From JBBQCW01 sp038319025 (GTDB taxonomy: Bacteria > Actinomycetota > Thermoleophilia > Solirubrobacterales > Solirubrobacteraceae), in assembly GCA_038319025.1 (NCBI GenBank), contig JBBQCW010000002.1, forward strand, positions 186,001 through 250,000: DNA of 64,000 bases, read 5' to 3'. Below are positions 59,861 to 64,000 of this stretch, piece after piece. Made by a program: the position numbers and the translations under genes. The notes under the pieces were generated by a model. The model had not been told where the DNA came from. It was given only the letters and a program-made list of their open reading frames with translations, and searched no databases. The first letter of the stretch is position 1. Each line of letters opens with the position of its first letter.

Positions 59861-60913
59861 GTGCCGCAAGCCCCCCCGAACCGGCCCCGCATCCTGCTCG
59901 TCGAGGACGACGACGTACTGGCCGACGTCCTCGTGACGCTGCTCGGCCGCATCGCCCAGGTCATGTGGGCCGCCAGCGCCGAGGCGGCGATCGATCGGCT
60001 GGCCGACCACGATTGGGACCTCTTCGTGGTCGACATCGGCCTGCCCGGGATGGACGGCCTGAGCTTCGTCGAACAAGCGCGCACACGGGCGCCGGAAGCG
60101 GCTGCTCTGATGCTGTCCAGCCACTCGGAGTTCGAGTACGCCGTGGGCGCGATTCGCGCCGGCGCCGACGACTACCTGGTCAAGCCCGTCGACCCCGCCG
60201 AACTGCTGGCCAAGGTCGAGCAACTGATCGCGCTGGCCGCCGAGCGCAAGGCCGCCAACCGCGAGGTGGTGCTGGCCGTCGGCGCGCACCCCGACGACGT
60301 GGAGATCGGGGTCGGCGGCATTCTGCTGCGCCATGCGGCGATGGGCGACGACGTCAACGTGCTGACCATGACCGGGGGCGAGCAGGGCGGCGAGCCCGGG
60401 GCTCGGGCGATCGAGGCGCAGGCGGCCGCCGACCTGATGGGCGCGCGTCTGTTCCTGACGGACCTGCAGGACACCAGCGTCCACGTGAGCGACGGCGGCG
60501 TCACGATCGGCACGATCAAGCGCGTGATCGACGAGATCCGTCCCACCACCATCTACACCCACACTTTGCTTGACGTCCACCAGGACCACCGCAACGTGCA
60601 CCACGCGACGCTCGTGGCCGCCCGCGGCATCCCGCGGGTCTTTTGTTACCAGGCGCCGTCCACCACGGTGGAGTTCCAGCCCACCCGCTTCGTGGCCATG
60701 GACGACTTCATGCAGCGCAAGCTCGACGTGATCGAGGTGTACACCTCGCAGGTGACGACCCGCGGCTACCTCGACGCCGATCTGCTGCGTTCGACGGCCC
60801 GTTATTGGAGCCGCTTCACGACCGCCCGCTACGTCGAACCGCTGGCCGTGATCCGCGACAGCGACGCCGATCCAACCGTTACCGCCTCGACCTCGGAGCC
60901 TCCCGATGCCTGA
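59861..60913 (+). CDS. response-regulator receiver fused to PIG-L (LmbE-like) deacetylase
   Basis: A 350-residue fusion. Residues about 8-125 are a complete receiver: RILLVEDDDVLADVL (acidic pair), LFVVDIGLPGMDG (phosphoacceptor Asp), LMLSSHSEFEYAVGAIRAGADDYLVKPVDP (Ser, Lys). From about residue 140 a PIG-L domain follows: VVLAVGAHPDDVEIGVGGILLRHA (zinc motif HPDD with the general-base Asp), NVLTMTGGEQGG, AADLMGARLFLTDLQD, and DVHQDHRNVHHATLVAAR with the second zinc His set. PIG-L enzymes remove N-acetyl groups from GlcNAc-type sugars. The receiver implies control of deacetylation by phosphorylation. GTG at 59861 is used; the end overlaps the ATP-grasp start by 8 bp. Confidence 0.93.
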   Translation: MPQAPPNRPRILLVEDDDVLADVLVTLLGRIAQVMWAASAEAAIDRLADHDWDLFVVDIGLPGMDGLSFVEQARTRAPEAAALMLSSHSEFEYAVGAIRAGADDYLVKPVDPAELLAKVEQLIALAAERKAANREVVLAVGAHPDDVEIGVGGILLRHAAMGDDVNVLTMTGGEQGGEPGARAIEAQAAADLMGARLFLTDLQDTSVHVSDGGVTIGTIKRVIDEIRPTTIYTHTLLDVHQDHRNVHHATLVAARGIPRVFCYQAPSTTVEFQPTRFVAMDDFMQRKLDVIEVYTSQVTTRGYLDADLLRSTARYWSRFTTARYVEPLAVIRDSDADPTVTASTSEPPDA

Positions 60914-61925
60914 CTTGACCCGTCTGCCCCGTGTTCTCATCACCGGAACCGGAGGTCCGTCCGGCGTCTCGATCATGAAGTCGCTGAACGCTCTCGACGG
61001 CGATCGCGCCGTGGAGGTGCTTGCCGCCGACCTCGATCCCTACGCCGCCGGTCTCTACCTCGTTCCGGAGGAGCACCGCTTCTTGCTGCCGCGCGGCGAC
61101 GATCCCGCCTTTGCCGACCGACTGCTCGCGATTGCCGTGGCCGCCGGCGCCGACGTCGTCGTGCCCACGGTGGACAGCGAACTGCTTCCGGTCGCCGAGC
61201 GCCGCAACGCCTTCGTTGCCGCCGGCATCACCCCGGTCGTGGCCGGTGCAGACACGCTGCGCACCTGCCTGGACAAGTGGGCGCTGCACGAGCGCTGCGA
61301 GGGCCACGTACGCGTGCCGGCCAGCGTGGTGGTCGACGACGCGTTCGACGCCGCCACCATCGACTTGCCCGTGATCGTGAAGCCGCGTACCGGCAGCGGC
61401 TCCCGCGGGATCCGCCTGATCAAGGACATAGGTGAGCTCGAGCGCCTTGAGCGCGACGGCACGCTCCTCGTACAGGAGTTGCTGCCCGGGCCGGAGTTCT
61501 CCATCGACGTGATCGCCCGCGCCGACGGGCGTGTCCTGTGCGCCGTCCCCCGCGAGCGGCTCAAGGTCGACTCGGGAATCGCGGTCACCGGCCGCACGAT
61601 CCACGACGAGAAGCTCGAGCGGTTCGGCCGTGAGGTCGCCGAGCTGATCGGCCTGACCACCGTCGCCAACGTGCAGGCCAAGGGCGCGGTCGATGGTGAG
61701 CCCGCCCTGCTGGAGGTCAACGCGCGCTTCCCCGGAACGATGCCGCTGACTATCGCCGCCGGCGTCGACATGCCGGCGCTGGCCGTCGGCGAGGCCCTCG
61801 GCCATCCGCTCGGCGACGAGCAGATCCCTTTCCAGGACATCGCGATGGTTCGCTACCTGGAAGAGAAGTTCCTCCCGTTCGCTGAGATCGAGCGGATGCA
61901 GGCCACCGAAGGATCGGACGCATGA
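60906..61925 (+). CDS. ATP-grasp ligase (CarB/PylC-like)
   Basis: A 339-residue ATP-grasp protein. An N-terminal Rossmann-like pre-ATP domain (RVLITGTGGPSGVSIMKSLNAL) leads to the grasp domain with TCLDKWALHERCEGH, LPVIVKPRTGSGSRGIRLIKD (nucleotide-binding Lys and Gly-rich loop), LLVQELLPGPEFSIDVIA, and the Mg-binding segment ALLEVNARFPGTMP. It would join a carboxylate to an amine, via acyl phosphate, at the cost of ATP. In this operon the amine exposed by the PIG-L deacetylase is an attractive acceptor (inference). Confidence 0.92.
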   Translation: MPDLTRLPRVLITGTGGPSGVSIMKSLNALDGDRAVEVLAADLDPYAAGLYLVPEEHRFLLPRGDDPAFADRLLAIAVAAGADVVVPTVDSELLPVAERRNAFVAAGITPVVAGADTLRTCLDKWALHERCEGHVRVPASVVVDDAFDAATIDLPVIVKPRTGSGSRGIRLIKDIGELERLERDGTLLVQELLPGPEFSIDVIARADGRVLCAVPRERLKVDSGIAVTGRTIHDEKLERFGREVAELIGLTTVANVQAKGAVDGEPALLEVNARFPGTMPLTIAAGVDMPALAVGEALGHPLGDEQIPFQDIAMVRYLEEKFLPFAEIERMQATEGSDA

Positions 61926-62653
61926 GCCTCCCCGCGATCGATCCGCCCACGATGGACATGCACGTCCACTCCACGTTCTCCGACGGCAAGAACACGATCG
62001 AAGAGAACATCGAGGAGGCGACGGCGCTCGGCCTCACCCACCTCACATGCGTCGACCACGTGCGCGTGGACACCGACTACCTCCCGGACTACGTAGCCGC
62101 CGTGCAGCGGCTGCGCGAGACGACCGACCTCACGCTCCTGTGCGCCGTCGAAGCCAAGCTGCTGAACACCGCCGGCGACCTGGACCTGCCGCCGCTGCCC
62201 GAAGGCGTGGACCTGATCTACGCCGCCGATCATCAGGTGCCATGGGCCGACGGGCCGCGCCACCCAAGGGACGTCAAGGAGCAACTCGAGGCCGGCACAC
62301 TCACGAGCGCTGAGGTGTTCGAGGCGCTGCTGGCCTCGACCACAAACGCCGTCCTCCGTCACGAGCACATCGTCCTCGCTCATCTCTTCAGCATCCTGCC
62401 GAAGATCGGGCTGCGTGAAGAGGACGTGCCGATGCCCCTCATCGAAACCCTCGCCGACGTCTGCGCCGCGCACGGCGCCCAGATCGAGGTGAGCGAGCGT
62501 TGGAGCTGCCCGTCCGCTCGCACTGTGCGTCCGTTCATCGACCGCGGTGTGCCGCTGCTCCTCAGCACGGACAGCCACCTGCGTACGAAGATCGCCCGGT
62601 ATGACCACTGCATCGAGGTGGTGCGCGAACTGGCGGCGCCCGCCGGCGCCTAA
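61922..62653 (+). CDS. PHP-domain metal-dependent hydrolase/phosphatase
   Basis: A 243-residue PHP protein: MDMHVHSTFSDGKNTIEENIEEATALGLTHLTCVDHV supplies the first metal-binding His set, AVEAKLLNTAGDLD the Glu, IYAADHQVPW a His, RHEHIVLAHLF further His, and LLSTDSHLR the closing Asp-x-His. Such domains act as histidinol-type phosphatases or phosphodiesterases. The ATG overlaps the ATP-grasp stop (ATGA). A phosphorylated sugar or peptide intermediate is a likely substrate here (inference). Confidence 0.92.
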   Translation: MSLPAIDPPTMDMHVHSTFSDGKNTIEENIEEATALGLTHLTCVDHVRVDTDYLPDYVAAVQRLRETTDLTLLCAVEAKLLNTAGDLDLPPLPEGVDLIYAADHQVPWADGPRHPRDVKEQLEAGTLTSAEVFEALLASTTNAVLRHEHIVLAHLFSILPKIGLREEDVPMPLIETLADVCAAHGAQIEVSERWSCPSARTVRPFIDRGVPLLLSTDSHLRTKIARYDHCIEVVRELAAPAGA

Positions 62654-62668
62654 CGGAGGCCGCCGGGC

Positions 62669-64000
62669 GTGATCGCCGAGGACATTCTCGCCTGGACGCT
62701 CGTGGCGCTGGTGTTGTGCGGCACGCTGCCCCAGGTCGCCGGGTGCTACCAGTTCGCACTCGCGGGCCGGCACCGGTTCCGCGCCCGGCGAACGCCCAAG
62801 GAGACTGCGTTCCCGCGCATCGCGCTGATCGTGCCCGCGTGGAACGAAGCGCTCGTGGTCGAACGCACGATCGAGCAACTGATGGCGCTTGAGTACCCAG
62901 CCGATCGCCTGCGCGTGTACGTGGTGGACGACGCCAGCACCGACGAGACGCCCGAGCGCGTGCTGGCCAAAGCGCAGATCTACCCCGGTCGCGTGTTCCA
63001 CCTACGGCGTGAGAAGGGCGGCGAAGGCAAAGCCCACACCATCAACCACGGGCTGCGGATCATCCGCGCCGAGGATTGGTATGAGGCCGTGATGATCATC
63101 GACGCCGACGTGATCCTCACCCCGCCGTCGCTGCGCAGGTTGGCTCGCCATCTGGCCGATCCGGAGGTCGGGGCGGTCACCGCGTACATCAAGGAGGGCA
63201 GCCGCCCGGGCAATTACATGAACCGGTTCGTCGCCTTCGAGTACATCACCGCTCAGGCCGCCGCGCGGCGGGCGCAAAACGTGCTCGACGTCCAAGCCTG
63301 CCTGGCCGGCGGATCGCAGCTCATCCGACGCGAGAGCCTGGAGGCGATCGGCGGCGAGATCGACACCACCACGCTGGCCGAGGACACCGTCACCACGTTC
63401 AAGATCCAGCTCTCAGGAAAGCACGTCGTCTTCGAGCCCCACGCGATCGTGTGGGCCGAGGAGCCGCGGGCGATAGACGGTCTGTGGAAGCAGCGGGTGC
63501 GCTGGAGCCGCGGCAACGTGCAGGTCACGCGGCGCTACCGGCGCCTGTTCTTTCACCGTGGCCGCGGCGGCCCGCTGGGCAGCGTGAGCTTCGCCTTCAT
63601 CTGGTTCTCGATCTTCCTCATGCCGATGCTGATGATCGTCTCGACGCTGTCTCTGCTCGGCCTCTACGTGCTCAACCCGGAGCTGTCTTACGAGGTGTTC
63701 CGCTCGCTGTGGTTCGTGACGTTGGTGACCTACCTGTTCATCACGCTGTCGAGCTTTTCGGTGGACCCCGACACAGCCCGGCGCTGCTGGCGGGAGGGCG
63801 TGCTGTTCCCCGGCCTCGTCAGCCTGACGATCATCGCCTATGCCGCCTACCCGCCGCTCTTTTCCCAGACGCTCGTGCCCGTTGCGCATGACACCGGGGT
63901 GGCCGACGGGCCGCTGGGCACCGCCGCCCTGCTGGCGGTGTACGTGTGGCCGACGGCGTGCATGGTCGCCGCGTGGCTGATCAAGCGGCTGGAGACGACC
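62669..64000 (+). CDS. membrane GT2 glycosyltransferase (hyaluronan/cellulose synthase-like), partial
   Basis: The gene runs off the right edge; 444 codons are visible. It starts at GTG 62669 with GGAGG (62655-62659) 9 bp upstream, 15 bp after the PHP stop. Residues about 5-27 are a membrane helix. The GT-A domain has IALIVPAWNEALVVERTI, YVVDDASTDETPERV (nucleotide-sugar Asp pair), MIIDADVILTP (DxD), TTLAEDTVTTFKIQ (acceptor Asp) and LWKQRVRWSRGNVQ (QxxRW). These are the marks of processive polysaccharide synthases. Further membrane helices follow (about 305-345, 350-375, 385-405, 420-440). It probably extends or transfers the sugar product of this operon across the membrane. Confidence 0.92.
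   Translation, partial: MIAEDILAWTLVALVLCGTLPQVAGCYQFALAGRHRFRARRTPKETAFPRIALIVPAWNEALVVERTIEQLMALEYPADRLRVYVVDDASTDETPERVLAKAQIYPGRVFHLRREKGGEGKAHTINHGLRIIRAEDWYEAVMIIDADVILTPPSLRRLARHLADPEVGAVTAYIKEGSRPGNYMNRFVAFEYITAQAAARRAQNVLDVQACLAGGSQLIRRESLEAIGGEIDTTTLAEDTVTTFKIQLSGKHVVFEPHAIVWAEEPRAIDGLWKQRVRWSRGNVQVTRRYRRLFFHRGRGGPLGSVSFAFIWFSIFLMPMLMIVSTLSLLGLYVLNPELSYEVFRSLWFVTLVTYLFITLSSFSVDPDTARRCWREGVLFPGLVSLTIIAYAAYPPLFSQTLVPVAHDTGVADGPLGTAALLAVYVWPTACMVAAWLIKRLETT

Overview
The window is about 64 kb of very GC-rich DNA from a bacterial chromosome. I infer an actinobacterium of the Thermoleophilia/Solirubrobacterales kind. The reasons are the uniformly high GC with strong third-position bias, many GTG starts, a secreted collagen-like protein beginning with the 'RLPSPAMIVALAALLFAVTG' type of leader that I associate with that group, and a c-di-AMP riboswitch in front of a secreted NlpC/P60-like wall hydrolase. 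This is a taxonomic guess from gene content, not a search. I found no tRNA, rRNA, CRISPR array, prophage or intact insertion sequence.

Layout. 1-7 kb: end of a pentapeptide-repeat gene, a DJ-1/PfpI-like protein that has lost its nucleophile, DAHP synthase, a secreted Lys/His-rich protein, two convergent PIN-type toxin-antitoxin modules each with its own palindromic operator, a membrane-anchored zincin, an acyl-CoA dehydrogenase and a GNAT enzyme. 7-15 kb: lipoprotein, acyl-CoA carboxylase carboxyltransferase, PLP fold-III protein, class III aminotransferase, sugar-lactone oxidase, rhodanese, GH113-like protein. 15-19 kb: signalling block (histidine kinase plus stand-alone receiver, OmpR-type regulator, degenerate receiver). 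19-26 kb: phospholipase D-like protein, LOG-family protein, a DCC/DUF393 gene without a normal start codon, aldo/keto reductase, flavodoxin, riboswitch-controlled wall hydrolase, M20 peptidase, peroxiredoxin.

26-34 kb: the SUF iron-sulfur assembly system on the minus strand, in two pieces (rrf2-sufC-sufS-sufU-acetyltransferase and Rieske-sufB-sufD), separated by a plus-strand collagen-like gene. A near-perfect palindrome sits just upstream of the Rrf2 regulator. 34-41 kb: FAD/Fe-S oxidase, benzoylformate-decarboxylase-like enzyme, large secreted protein. 41-45 kb: translationally coupled zwf operon. 45-51 kb: glycerol-kinase-like and FAD oxidoreductase pair, M20 dipeptidase, agmatine deiminase, cupredoxin. 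51-58 kb: sugar transporter, a histidine kinase whose H-box lacks the histidine, an Hpt protein, secreted GH1 glycosidase, PPOX-type enzyme.

58-64 kb: a tight plus-strand operon encoding a SMARCAL1-like SNF2 ATPase, a response-regulator/PIG-L deacetylase fusion, an ATP-grasp ligase, a PHP hydrolase and a membrane GT2 glycosyltransferase that runs off the end. This is the best candidate here for an undescribed system: a phosphorelay-controlled sugar or glycoconjugate modification pathway.

A second theme is a family of small nested hairpins (outer stem, small internal loop, inner CCCGC/GCGGG stem, usually a 3-nt loop) at six intergenic places in convergent, tandem and divergent contexts. They look like dispersed REP-like elements rather than simple terminators.
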